Shown here one piece after another: positions 1 through 5,885 of a DNA stretch of 5,885 nucleotides (positions are counted from its first letter, which is position 1; each line of letters starts with the position of its first letter). The position numbers were made by a program, and so were the translations under genes. The DNA comes from Clostridia bacterium (GTDB lineage Bacteria > Bacillota_A > Clostridia > Oscillospirales > CAG-272): assembly GCA_017500625.1 (NCBI GenBank), contig JAFVYX010000275.1:1-5885 (forward strand), in the 5' to 3' direction. Under the pieces are notes generated by a model. That model did not search any database and was not told the origin of the DNA. It saw only the letters and a program-made list of their open reading frames with translations.

Positions 1-709
1 GGTGGAGGGCTACGACATTGCCCGCCAGCCGATGGAGGCCAAGATGCACATCGGCTACGTCTCCGACAACCACGCCGTCTATGAAAAGCTGACGGGACGC
101 GAATACGTCAACTACGTGGCCGACCTCTACCGCGTGCCGAAGGCCGACCGTGAGGAGCGCCTTAAAAAGTACACACGTATGTTCCACCTTGAGGACGCCA
201 TTGACCGCGAGATCAAGGGCTATTCCCACGGCATGAAGCAGAAGATCATGGTCATCTCGGCCCTCATCCACAACCCGAAGGTGTGGGTGCTGGACGAGCC
301 GCTGACCGGTCTTGACCCGACCTCCTCCTACCAGATCAAGCAGTGCATGCGCGAGCATGCCAACGAGGGCAACATCGTCTTCTTCTCGAGCCACATCATC
401 GAGGTCGTGGAGCGCATCTGCGACCGCATCGCCATCATCTCGGGCGGTAAGATCCGCCAATGCTCGACGATGGACGAGATCCGCGCCTCGGGCAAATCGC
501 TCGAGGAGATCTACCTCCAGTACATTGAAGGCCCCGAGGGAGATATGATCAAGGCCGAGCGTGCCGAGAAGGAGGCCCAGGCCGCCGCCCGCGCTGCCGA
601 GCGCGCCGCCGAGGAGGCCCGCGCCATCGAGGATGCCGAGGCCGCCGTCAGGGATATGCTCCGCACCCCCAAAAACGCCGCGAAAACGCCGTCGGAGGGT
701 AAGAAGTGA
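1..709 (+). CDS. ABC transporter ATP-binding protein (5' partial)
   Basis: This is the nucleotide-binding subunit of an ABC transporter; it would hydrolyse ATP at the inner face of the membrane to drive the permease encoded next to it. The frame is open from the window edge, so the start, the Walker A motif and about 50-60 residues lie upstream; the GTG at base 2 is not taken as the start. Counting from base 2, I see the Q-loop region GYVSDN (residues 18-23, with no Gln), the signature YSHGMKQ (74-80), Walker B VWVLDE (94-99), the D-loop GLDP (103-106) and the H-loop His131 in SSHIIEV. The [12 protein letters not shown] signature is typical of the CcmA/ABC-2 exporter group. The usual domain ends near residue 175. 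A tail of about 55 residues follows, rich in Ala, Glu and Arg (182-217), probably one long helix, ending in a basic Pro/Lys segment. The stop (707-709) is one base before the permease ATG, indicating translational coupling. The substrate is unknown. Confidence 0.93.
   Translation, partial: VEGYDIARQPMEAKMHIGYVSDNHAVYEKLTGREYVNYVADLYRVPKADREERLKKYTRMFHLEDAIDREIKGYSHGMKQKIMVISALIHNPKVWVLDEPLTGLDPTSSYQIKQCMREHANEGNIVFFSSHIIEVVERICDRIAIISGGKIRQCSTMDEIRASGKSLEEIYLQYIEGPEGDMIKAERAEKEAQAAARAAERAAEEARAIEDAEAAVRDMLRTPKNAAKTPSEGKK
694..699 (+). promoter_or_regulatory. Ribosome binding site of the permease gene
   Basis: GGAGGG lies 11 bases before the ATG at 711, inside the last codons of the ATPase gene. 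It decides the permease start: the permease frame is open back to 561, but the upstream part has no comparable site and would read as a low-complexity Arg/Pro peptide overlapping the ATPase tail. Confidence 0.7.
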
Positions 710-710
710 T

Positions 711-2426
711 ATGAGTACCCCTACGACCGCTTCCGTGGAGCAGGTGGGCCTTATCGAGCGCCAGAGACGCTCGGTCGGCCGTATCCGCGCTCTCCTACAC
801 ATGCAAATGGGCGACAAGCTCCGCCGCCGCACCAAAAAGGAGCGCCGCCGCAACGCCTTCTTCGCCTTTTTGCAGATTTTGGCCATTCTCGTCATCACCG
901 CCGTTCTGACGGTGCTTTGCACGCTGGTCAAGTCCTACCTCTACATTCCCCTCAGCCGCAACCTTCTGGCGGCGATGTTCCTCCTGACGCAGATCTTCAG
1001 CGTTCTTGCCAATACGGGAACGATACAGAACGTCCTGTTTACCGACAAGGAAAACTCGATGCTCCTGACCTTCCCCTGCACCTTCCGCGAGATCGCGGTC
1101 AGTAAGCTCCTGCTCTTTTACCTGAGGGAGCTGAAGAAGAGCTGCTTCTTCCTCCTTCCCTTCCTTATCGGCTTTGGCCTCGCCACGAGCCGCGGGATCC
1201 TCTATTACCTCTTTTCGCTCCTTGCCGTATTCCTGCTCTCGGCACTGCCGATCTTTGTGGCCTGCATGCTTTCCATCGCCTTCCTCTACGGCAAGCGCTG
1301 GCTCCAGTCCCGCCCCACCCTGTACGTCATCGCGCTGGTGGCGGCCTTCTCCGCCCTGTTTTACGCGGCCTACCGCCTTCTCTCGGTCCTGCCGAACCCC
1401 TTGGATCTTATCCAGAACTACGGCAAGTACATGGAGAACATCAAGCTGGCCATCAACACGGTCGCGGACGTGTCGCTCCATTACGCGTCGCTTGCCGACC
1501 TGATGACGGGCAACGGCACCTTCCTTGACGCCATCCTCGTGCTCGGCGCCACGGTCGTGACGGTGATCGCGGGCATCTCGATCCTCCTTCCCTTCTACTT
1601 CCGCGCCGTTTCCTCGTCGGCCGAGCGCTCCACCCGCAAGAAAAAGGTACGCCAGCGCCGCCACGAGGGGTCAAGTCTTTCCGCGGCGCCGGAGAAGCAG
1701 ACGCGCTTCTCGCTCTACCGCACCTTCCTGCATAAGGAGCTGATCCTTACGGGGCGTGACGTGCAGAAGCTGTCGGCCACCATCACCTCCTTTTTCGTTC
1801 TGCCGATCGTCTCCTACGTGATGAACTACGTCCTCGATACGATCAACACGAACCCCCTCGGCGACTACATGGTCCTCGCCTTCAACCTGATGATCAGCGC
1901 GAGTCTGCTCGCGGCCTTCAACACCGACTGTGCCTGTGCGCTGTCGCTTGAGGGTCTTGAATTCTGCGTTCTGAAGACCGCCCCCAGCAACACGATGTCC
2001 ATTGCCTGGGCCAAGATCACCGTGACCCTGACGTCCAACCTCATTGCCATTCTCGGTACGATGGTCATGCTCTATTTCACCACGGGCATCAGCATTGTGA
2101 ACCTTTTGCTTCTTGCCGTCACGCTTCTCCTTCTGGCGGGCGGTATGGTGCTTTGGAGCTTCCAGCTGGACGTGCGCCGTCCCCAATTCCTGGAGTACGC
2201 CTCCAAGGGCTCCTCGGGTGTTGTCGATAACCCGAACGTTGGCAAGGCCGCCCTCTTTGGCTTTCTGGCCGCCACGCTCGGCGGGGTGCTGTCGCTCCTT
2301 TTGCTTTACGACGATTACGTGACCGGCTGGGTCCGCATCGTGGCGATCGCCGCTGTCTTCTGTGCGGCGCGCGCCTTCCTCTTCTACCGCAACCTGCAGG
2401 TCTATTTCCACGAGATCGAGCTGTAA
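711..2426 (+). CDS. ABC-2-like exporter permease, 571 residues, two-fold repeated
   Basis: This is the membrane subunit paired with the upstream ATPase. It has about 11-12 hydrophobic segments, roughly at residues 49-73, 84-104, 143-160, 162-192 (one or two), 203-225, 272-297, 357-378, 386-404, 434-456, 460-484, 512-533 and 541-559. A very basic cytoplasmic loop at 298-345 (RSTRKKKVRQRR) separates two halves. Each half carries the same type of motif after its second membrane segment: FTDKENSMLLTFP then REIAVSKLL (110-133), and LSLEGLEFCVLKTAP then AWAKI (411-436). Near the C-terminus, DVRRP (487-491) and NPNV (507-510) look like conserved points of the long 'putative ABC exporter permease' families of Firmicutes; the exact family (perhaps PF16949) is from memory. 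The start at 711 is set by the site at 694 and the tight coupling to the ATPase. The substrate cannot be inferred; an antimicrobial peptide, lipid or surface component are all possible. Confidence 0.88.
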   Translation: MSTPTTASVEQVGLIERQRRSVGRIRALLHMQMGDKLRRRTKKERRRNAFFAFLQILAILVITAVLTVLCTLVKSYLYIPLSRNLLAAMFLLTQIFSVLANTGTIQNVLFTDKENSMLLTFPCTFREIAVSKLLLFYLRELKKSCFFLLPFLIGFGLATSRGILYYLFSLLAVFLLSALPIFVACMLSIAFLYGKRWLQSRPTLYVIALVAAFSALFYAAYRLLSVLPNPLDLIQNYGKYMENIKLAINTVADVSLHYASLADLMTGNGTFLDAILVLGATVVTVIAGISILLPFYFRAVSSSAERSTRKKKVRQRRHEGSSLSAAPEKQTRFSLYRTFLHKELILTGRDVQKLSATITSFFVLPIVSYVMNYVLDTINTNPLGDYMVLAFNLMISASLLAAFNTDCACALSLEGLEFCVLKTAPSNTMSIAWAKITVTLTSNLIAILGTMVMLYFTTGISIVNLLLLAVTLLLLAGGMVLWSFQLDVRRPQFLEYASKGSSGVVDNPNVGKAALFGFLAATLGGVLSLLLLYDDYVTGWVRIVAIAAVFCAARAFLFYRNLQVYFHEIEL

Positions 2427-2431
2427 GGAGG
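2425..2431 (+). promoter_or_regulatory. Ribosome binding site of the membrane-anchored protein
   Basis: AAGGAGG overlaps the TAA stop of the permease gene and sits 7 bases before the ATG at 2439. It is near-optimal, fixes the start, and ties translation of this gene to termination on the permease gene. Confidence 0.85.
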
Positions 2432-2438
2432 ATAGACC

Positions 2439-2900
2439 ATGAACAAAAAGCTTGTTGTACTTATCGTTGCGCTCGAATGCGTATTTTCCGTTTTTCTCAT
2501 CAGCATTTTCGGGCCTGTGATCGCCTCGCTCCACGAGGAGATCCCCGTCAGTGAGCTCTACCTTCTGGACGAGGCCGGAAATCGCCTTTTGCCCTCGGAG
2601 GGCGAGGATATGCCCTCGGTGGCCATTTCCCTCCCCGGTGACCTCGACTATTACTTCGCTCTGGAGGTCCTCGACGAGGACGCTACCGACAAGAGCGTGA
2701 CCGTGACCACCAACCGTTCGTCCGACGAGATCGAGATCCGTATGGACAGGAACGGCCGTGGCTTTACCGTCACCTTCTTAAACCCCATGCTGAAGAGCGT
2801 GACCGTCACCGTCACCACGAACGACGGCTCGTCCAAGGTCGCCCACGTCTACATTGAAAAGGAGGGCGGCAGCCACGATGCGGGCGACATCTTCGGATGA
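2439..2900 (+). CDS. Small membrane-anchored protein with Ig-like (BIG2-type) extracellular domain
   Basis: The protein has 153 residues. MNKK is followed by one hydrophobic helix (residues 5-28). There is no lipobox: Cys14 follows Glu. VIA before Ser30 could be a weak signal-peptidase I site, so it may be anchored or released. The rest is acidic and rich in Thr and Val, with predicted beta strands. The run EVLDEDATDKSVTVTTN (76-92) and the later GFTVTF (108-113) and SVTVTVTTNDG (120-130) resemble the pattern of bacterial Ig-like group 2 domains (DAT.KSVTW.S, then G..TITVTT.DG). The motif KSVTVTTN occurs twice (85-92, and with a two-residue insertion 119-128). It lies 12 bases behind the permease gene with a strong ribosome binding site, so it is probably made with the exporter and may be an accessory or substrate-binding partner outside the membrane. 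That role is inferred from position only. The reading as a gene is secure; the fold is moderately supported. Confidence 0.82.
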   Translation: MNKKLVVLIVALECVFSVFLISIFGPVIASLHEEIPVSELYLLDEAGNRLLPSEGEDMPSVAISLPGDLDYYFALEVLDEDATDKSVTVTTNRSSDEIEIRMDRNGRGFTVTFLNPMLKSVTVTVTTNDGSSKVAHVYIEKEGGSHDAGDIFG

Positions 2901-2926
2901 CCGCGCCGTTTTGCAAAGTTTCGTTT

Positions 2927-2947
2927 ACGCTTTGAGAAATAAAGCGT
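2927..2947 (+). promoter_or_regulatory. Hairpin: 7-bp stem, 7-base loop
   Basis: ACGCTTT pairs perfectly with AAAGCGT around the loop GAGAAAT, 27 bases after the stop of the preceding gene. The position suits a 3' end signal, but the following bases are GCGGATAAATC and then a run of A, not T, so it would be at best a weak terminator or an RNA 3'-end stabiliser. Confidence 0.35.
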
Positions 2948-2966
2948 GCGGATAAATCAAAAAAAG

Positions 2967-2974
2967 AAAGGAGG
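2967..2974 (+). promoter_or_regulatory. Orphan Shine-Dalgarno-like sequence
   Basis: AAAGGAGG is an almost perfect ribosome binding site, but no ATG, GTG or TTG lies 5-12 bases downstream. The only candidate is CTG at 2984, which would open an 18-codon frame ending at TGA 3038-3040. It may be a leader-peptide site, a pairing partner in the leader RNA, or chance. Confidence 0.35.
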
Positions 2975-2986
2975 CCGGTTTTTCTG

Positions 2987-3001
2987 CGGCACTTTGTGCC
3001 G
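2987..3001 (+). promoter_or_regulatory. Hairpin: 6-bp stem, TTT loop
   Basis: CGGCAC pairs perfectly with GTGCCG around TTT. The left arm lies in the heptamer GCGGCAC (2986-2992), which recurs at 3043-3049, so the right arm has an alternative partner downstream. Confidence 0.45.
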
Positions 3002-3041
3002 AACCCAATTTTGAACGGTTTAACTCCCCCGTGGAGATGAA

Positions 3042-3056
3042 GGCGGCACAGCCGCC
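3042..3056 (+). promoter_or_regulatory. Hairpin: 6-bp GC-only stem, ACA loop
   Basis: GGCGGC pairs perfectly with GCCGCC around ACA, just upstream of the ribosome binding site of the lipoprotein gene. With six G-C pairs it should be the most stable element of the leader. It ends five bases before the Shine-Dalgarno sequence, so it could influence ribosome access. Confidence 0.45.
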
Positions 3057-3061
3057 ACGAA

Positions 3062-3068
3062 AGAGAGG
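3062..3068 (+). promoter_or_regulatory. Ribosome binding site of the repeat lipoprotein gene
   Basis: AGAGAGG, 9 bases before the ATG at 3078, is weaker than the sites of the two upstream genes. Part of it (GAGA, 3063-3066) can pair with TCTC (3074-3077) directly before the start codon, a weak 4-bp fold. It supports the start at 3078, which also gives a textbook lipoprotein signal peptide. Confidence 0.6.
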
Positions 3069-3077
3069 TATAATCTC

Positions 3078-5885
3078 ATGAAAAAAGCTTTGTTACGCAC
3101 CTTGCTCGTCACCCTTCTCCTTCTCTCGGTGATCGGCGCGCTGTCGGCTTGCGGCGCATCCGAGTTCACCGTTACGGTGAAGGACGGCGACACCACCCTG
3201 AAGACGCTGACCCTTGAAAAAGAGGCAGCCATCACCATCGACCCCGATGACACGGCCTTCCAGAAGGCGGGCTACGAGGTGGAGGGCATCTACACCGATG
3301 CCGCCTTCACCACTCCTCTGAGTGGCGATGCCCTCGCTACCGAGGATCTTGTGCTCTACGTGAAGTACGAGCCCCGCCCCTTCAAGATCATCGTGATCGA
3401 CGACCCGAACAGCACGAGCTACCGCCAGGTGGACGTTACCTACAACGGCACCTACACCCTGACGCCCCCCACCCGCGCGGGCTACCTTTTCTTGGGGTAC
3501 ACGCACGTGCAGGACGGCGCGCCCGTTTCCTTCCCGCTGACGGGCACCTACACGAAGACCAACACCATCTCGATCTCGGCCCAGTGGAAGAAGCTGGCCT
3601 CGATCACCGTCTATGACGAGCTGAGCGAGGAGCAGGTCGGCACGGTCATCTACGCCGATGCCGAGGGCAACTTCACCCTGCCCGCCGTGACCGACACGAA
3701 CGCCGACTACAACTTTGGCGGCTACGTCATTCCCGGCGTTACGCTGACGCGCCAGCAGGACGGCACCTACACGGGTAAGGTCACAAGCGACAGCAGCATG
3801 ACCGCCACCCGCAAGTGGACCCCCATTCCCACCTACCTTCTGACTGTGAACGGCCTCTACGGCGACGATGCCATGGCCCCCACCGCCTACAAGACGGGCG
3901 AGGCCTTTACCCTCCCCGCGGCCCCCACGCGCGCCGGTTACTTCTTCATGGGCTACACCGTGAACGGCGAGGCCCTGACGCTCGATAACGGCGCCGGCAC
4001 CTTCACCTGGACCGAGGCCGTCACCGTGACCGCCAACTGGAAGCGCCAGGCGACCATCTCGGTCTACAACGGCACAACGCTTGTTGAGACCATCAAGGTC
4101 CCCCAGAACGGCGCTTACACGCTGACCGCGCAGAACGACACCGCCACCCACACCTTCGGCGGCTTCACCTGCAAGGGCCAGGCCTTTGCCGCCTCCGGCA
4201 CCTACACGGACGAGGAGGACCTCACCGTGATGCAGGTCTGGAACCTCATTCCCACCTATACCCTGACCGTGAACGGCCTTTACGGCGATGACGTTATGGC
4301 TCCCGCCTCCTACAAGACGGGCGACGAGTTCACGCTGCCCGTGGCCCCCGAGCGCGACGGCTACGTCTTCCTTGGCTACAAGGTGAACGGCGCGCCCCTG
4401 ACGGTCGGTGCCGACGGCAAGGTGACCTTCACCTGGACGGCCGCCACCACCGTGACTGCCGAGTGGCAGGCGCGCGTTTACATCACCGTTCGTGACGAGC
4501 GTACCGGCGCTACGGTCGGTACTGTGGAGGTCGTGAACGGCGCTTACGATCTTAGCGCACTCATTCCCGCCGAGGGCGACCGTGTGGTGGTGGAGGCCGA
4601 TAAGACCTACACCTACCTCGGCCTTGTGCTGAACGGCAATGCCTTTGCCGTGTCCGGCACGGATTATACCGGCGGCTCTGTGACCGTCACCCGCGACTGG
4701 AACGGCGTTGACCGCGTGTTTATCGACGTGGTGTCCAAGGGCGCTGTCTTTGACTTTGCCCCCGTGGAGGTCGTGGACGGTGAATACACCGCGCTGACCA
4801 CGCCCACGCTCGACGGCTATTACTTCCTCGGCTTCTTCACCGACGAGGCCTGCACCGTGGCCTTTGCCAACGACGGCGAGTACGACGGCACCACCGACCT
4901 GACGGTGTACGCCAAGTGGCGCCGTGTGGCCTCCATCAAGGTCTTTAACGGGGCTACCCTTGTCGAGACCGTGACTGTCGATCAGAACGGTGCTTATACG
5001 CTGACCGCGCAGAGCGACACCGCCACCCATACCTTCGGCGGCTTTGTGTGCGACGGCGAGGCCTTTGCCGCCTCCGGCACCTACACGGGCGAGGCCGACC
5101 TCACCGTTATGCAGGTATGGAACCTCATTCCCACCTACACCCTGACCGTGAACGGTCTTGACGGCGCTCCCGCTTCCTACAAGACGGGCGCGACCTACAC
5201 CCTGCCCACCGCTCCCGAAAGAGCGGGCTACTACTTCCTCGGCTACACGATGGGCGGCGAGGCATTTGCCGCCTCCGGCACCTTCACCTGGAGCGAGGAC
5301 ATCACCGTGACCGCCAACTGGCGCCGCGTGGCCTCTATCAAGGTCTATAAGGACGGCGCCCTCAAAGAGACGGTCACCGTGGATAAGGACGGCAAGTACA
5401 CCCTGACCGTTCCGAGCAACACCGACGACGAGATCTTCAACGGCTTCACGCAGGACGGTATGGCCTTCACGGCGACCGGCACCTATACGGGCGAGGCCGA
5501 CCTCACCGTCATTCAGGTCTGGACGGCGATCCTGAAGTTCAACTGGACGCTGGATGCCAACGGCGGTGCCTTTGCTACCGGCGCCGTGACGAGCGGCACC
5601 GCGGCCGAGAGCACGAAGGTCTCCCTCCCCACGCCCGAGCGTGACGGCTACACCTTCCTTGGCTATACCTACGGCGACGGTACCCTCCTTGAAAAGGACG
5701 GCGACCTCTACGTGCTTCCCGCTTACAGCGCCGTTCAGGCGAAGGCCCTGAAGCTTGTGGCCAAGTGGGAGATCGGTCAGAACGTCACGGGTGAGCAGTT
5801 CGACAGCGAGGGCAACTCCCGCGAGTTCTTCCGTGAGGAGAACGGCGGCGAGCTGATCTACGTCTTCCTGACCGGCCGTGAGTAC
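3078..5885 (+). CDS. Large surface lipoprotein with twelve InlB/Flg_new-type repeats (3' partial)
   Basis: The frame stays open from ATG 3078 to the window edge (936 codons, no stop). The N-terminus MKKALLRT, a hydrophobic stretch and the lipobox LSAC with Cys25 (codon 3150-3152) mark a lipoprotein that would be cut before Cys25 and tethered to the outer face of the membrane. Residues 29-900 are twelve modules of 66-82 residues. Each has a beta-strand start, a GYxFLGY or TFGGF-like centre and, in eleven of the twelve, an AxW or QVW end. This is the pattern of the Listeria-Bacteroides repeat (InlB B repeat / Flg_new, PF09479), common in surface adhesins and internalins. Residues 901-936 are acidic and no longer fit the repeat, so a distinct C-terminal part probably follows outside the window. 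Apart from the lipobox I see three cysteines (365, 592, 658). It may share the surface with the preceding Ig-like protein, but the 177-base gap suggests separate control. Probable role: stalk, adhesin or binding protein. The ligand is unknown. Confidence 0.9.
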   Translation, partial: MKKALLRTLLVTLLLLSVIGALSACGASEFTVTVKDGDTTLKTLTLEKEAAITIDPDDTAFQKAGYEVEGIYTDAAFTTPLSGDALATEDLVLYVKYEPRPFKIIVIDDPNSTSYRQVDVTYNGTYTLTPPTRAGYLFLGYTHVQDGAPVSFPLTGTYTKTNTISISAQWKKLASITVYDELSEEQVGTVIYADAEGNFTLPAVTDTNADYNFGGYVIPGVTLTRQQDGTYTGKVTSDSSMTATRKWTPIPTYLLTVNGLYGDDAMAPTAYKTGEAFTLPAAPTRAGYFFMGYTVNGEALTLDNGAGTFTWTEAVTVTANWKRQATISVYNGTTLVETIKVPQNGAYTLTAQNDTATHTFGGFTCKGQAFAASGTYTDEEDLTVMQVWNLIPTYTLTVNGLYGDDVMAPASYKTGDEFTLPVAPERDGYVFLGYKVNGAPLTVGADGKVTFTWTAATTVTAEWQARVYITVRDERTGATVGTVEVVNGAYDLSALIPAEGDRVVVEADKTYTYLGLVLNGNAFAVSGTDYTGGSVTVTRDWNGVDRVFIDVVSKGAVFDFAPVEVVDGEYTALTTPTLDGYYFLGFFTDEACTVAFANDGEYDGTTDLTVYAKWRRVASIKVFNGATLVETVTVDQNGAYTLTAQSDTATHTFGGFVCDGEAFAASGTYTGEADLTVMQVWNLIPTYTLTVNGLDGAPASYKTGATYTLPTAPERAGYYFLGYTMGGEAFAASGTFTWSEDITVTANWRRVASIKVYKDGALKETVTVDKDGKYTLTVPSNTDDEIFNGFTQDGMAFTATGTYTGEADLTVIQVWTAILKFNWTLDANGGAFATGAVTSGTAAESTKVSLPTPERDGYTFLGYTYGDGTLLEKDGDLYVLPAYSAVQAKALKLVAKWEIGQNVTGEQFDSEGNSREFFREENGGELIYVFLTGREY
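4047..4379 (+). repeat. Direct DNA repeat, copy 1 (modules 5 and start of 6)
   Basis: This block aligns with 4926-5246 at a constant offset of 879 bases through module 5. Modules 5 and 9 share 54 of 68 residues. The longest exact run I found is 30 bases (4180-4209 against 5059-5088). The identity at DNA level points to a recent internal duplication rather than old divergence. Confidence 0.8.
4926..5246 (+). repeat. Direct DNA repeat, copy 2 (modules 9 and start of 10)
   Basis: This is the second copy of the 4047-4379 block. It is 12 bases shorter because module 10 reads NGLDG-APASYKTG where module 6 reads NGLYGDDVMAPASYKTG, an in-frame loss of four codons. The reading frame is intact on both sides. 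Confidence 0.8.

Larger units (their letters stand above)
2901..3077 (+). promoter_or_regulatory. Intergenic region, possible structured mRNA leader
   Basis: This 177-base gap separates the exporter operon from the lipoprotein gene. Its first part (about 2911-2969) is the most A/T-rich stretch of the window and the likeliest place for a promoter. TTGAGA (2932-2937) is a fair -35 match, but no good -10 follows at the right distance. From 2927 to 3077 there are five short inverted repeats in a row (2927-2947, 2987-3001, 3024-3036, 3042-3056, 3063-3077). None is followed by a run of T, so none looks like a standard intrinsic terminator. I do not recognise a known riboswitch or T-box. Confidence 0.4.
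3162..5777 (+). repeat. Tandem array of twelve protein-coding repeat modules
   Basis: Module bounds in bases: 1, 3162-3377; 2, 3378-3593; 3, 3594-3827; 4, 3828-4046; 5, 4047-4250; 6, 4251-4472; 7, 4473-4706; 8, 4707-4925; 9, 4926-5129; 10, 5130-5327; 11, 5328-5531; 12, 5532-5777. Even modules (type A) contain GYxFLGY/F and mostly end in A.W. Odd modules from 3 on (type B) start like ASIxVYNG, have a TFGGF-like centre and end in QVW or R.W. Module 1 is closer to the canonical Flg_new form (GYEVEGIYTDAAFTTP) but ends YVKY without Trp. Bounds are set by eye at the residues after the closing Trp and may be off by a few codons. Confidence 0.85.

Noticed and set aside
561..710. Upstream extension of the permease frame to 561
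   Set aside because: It would overlap the ATPase tail and add a Pro/Arg-rich leader; the ATG at 711 has a GGAGGG site and fits coupled genes.
795..2534. Long - strand open frames opposite the permease and the Ig-like gene (795-1664, 1671-2534)
   Set aside because: Their products are highly charged, low-complexity Glu/Arg/Gly/His sequences without domains, and the sense strand encodes a clear membrane protein.
2927..2947. Hairpin as a rho-independent terminator
   Set aside because: The stem is A/T-rich in part and is followed by GCGGATAAATC and A-runs, not by a T tract on the + strand; on the - strand the T tract precedes rather than follows the stem.
3069..3074. Perfect TATAAT, as a -10 promoter box
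   Set aside because: It lies 3 bases before the start codon, has no -35 at the right distance (3046-3051 is GCACAG) and no extended -10 TG, so transcription would start inside the coding region.
3093..5030. A 645-codon open frame on the - strand across the lipoprotein gene
   Set aside because: It is aligned codon-for-codon with the sense frame. It stays open only because the sense gene lacks TTA, CTA and TCA codons there; it ends exactly at the sense TTA (Leu6, 3093). The predicted protein is Gly/Val/His-rich with no known motif, while the sense strand has a lipobox and clear repeats.
3162..5777. The repeated DNA as a CRISPR array or a mobile element
   Set aside because: The periodicity is about 200 bases or more, the frame is kept throughout, and the repeats encode a known type of surface module; there are no spacers, inverted ends or transposase.

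Overview
The window (GC-rich, roughly 60% by eye) carries four genes, all on the + strand, and nothing convincing on the - strand. Strong GGAGG ribosome binding sites, a lipoprotein signal with a typical Firmicutes lipobox, a long two-subunit ABC-2-like exporter and InlB/Flg_new-type surface repeats together suggest a high-GC member of the Clostridia (gut Oscillospirales or Christensenellales-like). That placement is inference; there is no rRNA or other marker in the window.

Bases 1-2900 look like one operon. It opens with the 3' part of an ABC-transporter ATPase gene (to 709; Walker A lies upstream of the window). The ATPase carries an unusual Ala/Glu/Arg-rich helical tail. One base separates it from a 571-residue multi-pass permease (711-2426) that is built as two similar halves. 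Twelve bases later comes a small membrane-anchored protein (2439-2900) with one N-terminal membrane helix and a beta-rich extracellular domain resembling a bacterial Ig-like (BIG2-type) fold. The simplest reading is an exporter of unknown substrate with a surface-exposed accessory protein.

Bases 2901-3077 are a non-coding, locally A/T-rich spacer. It holds several small perfect hairpins, some sharing strands with alternative partners, and an orphan Shine-Dalgarno-like AAAGGAGG with no ordinary start codon behind it. It may be a structured mRNA leader. I see no classical terminator, no convincing promoter and no riboswitch class that I recognise.

Bases 3078-5885 (running off the window) encode a large surface lipoprotein, at least 936 residues. 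A lipobox cysteine at residue 25 is followed by twelve consecutive modules of about 66-82 residues related to the Listeria-Bacteroides (InlB B / Flg_new) repeat. From module 2 onward, two module types alternate strictly. One two-module block is duplicated at DNA level (4047-4379 and 4926-5246), and module 10 looks like a mosaic of the two types. After residue 900 a different, unrecognised domain begins. The likely role is a surface stalk or adhesin-like protein; its partner and C-terminal activity cannot be read from the window.
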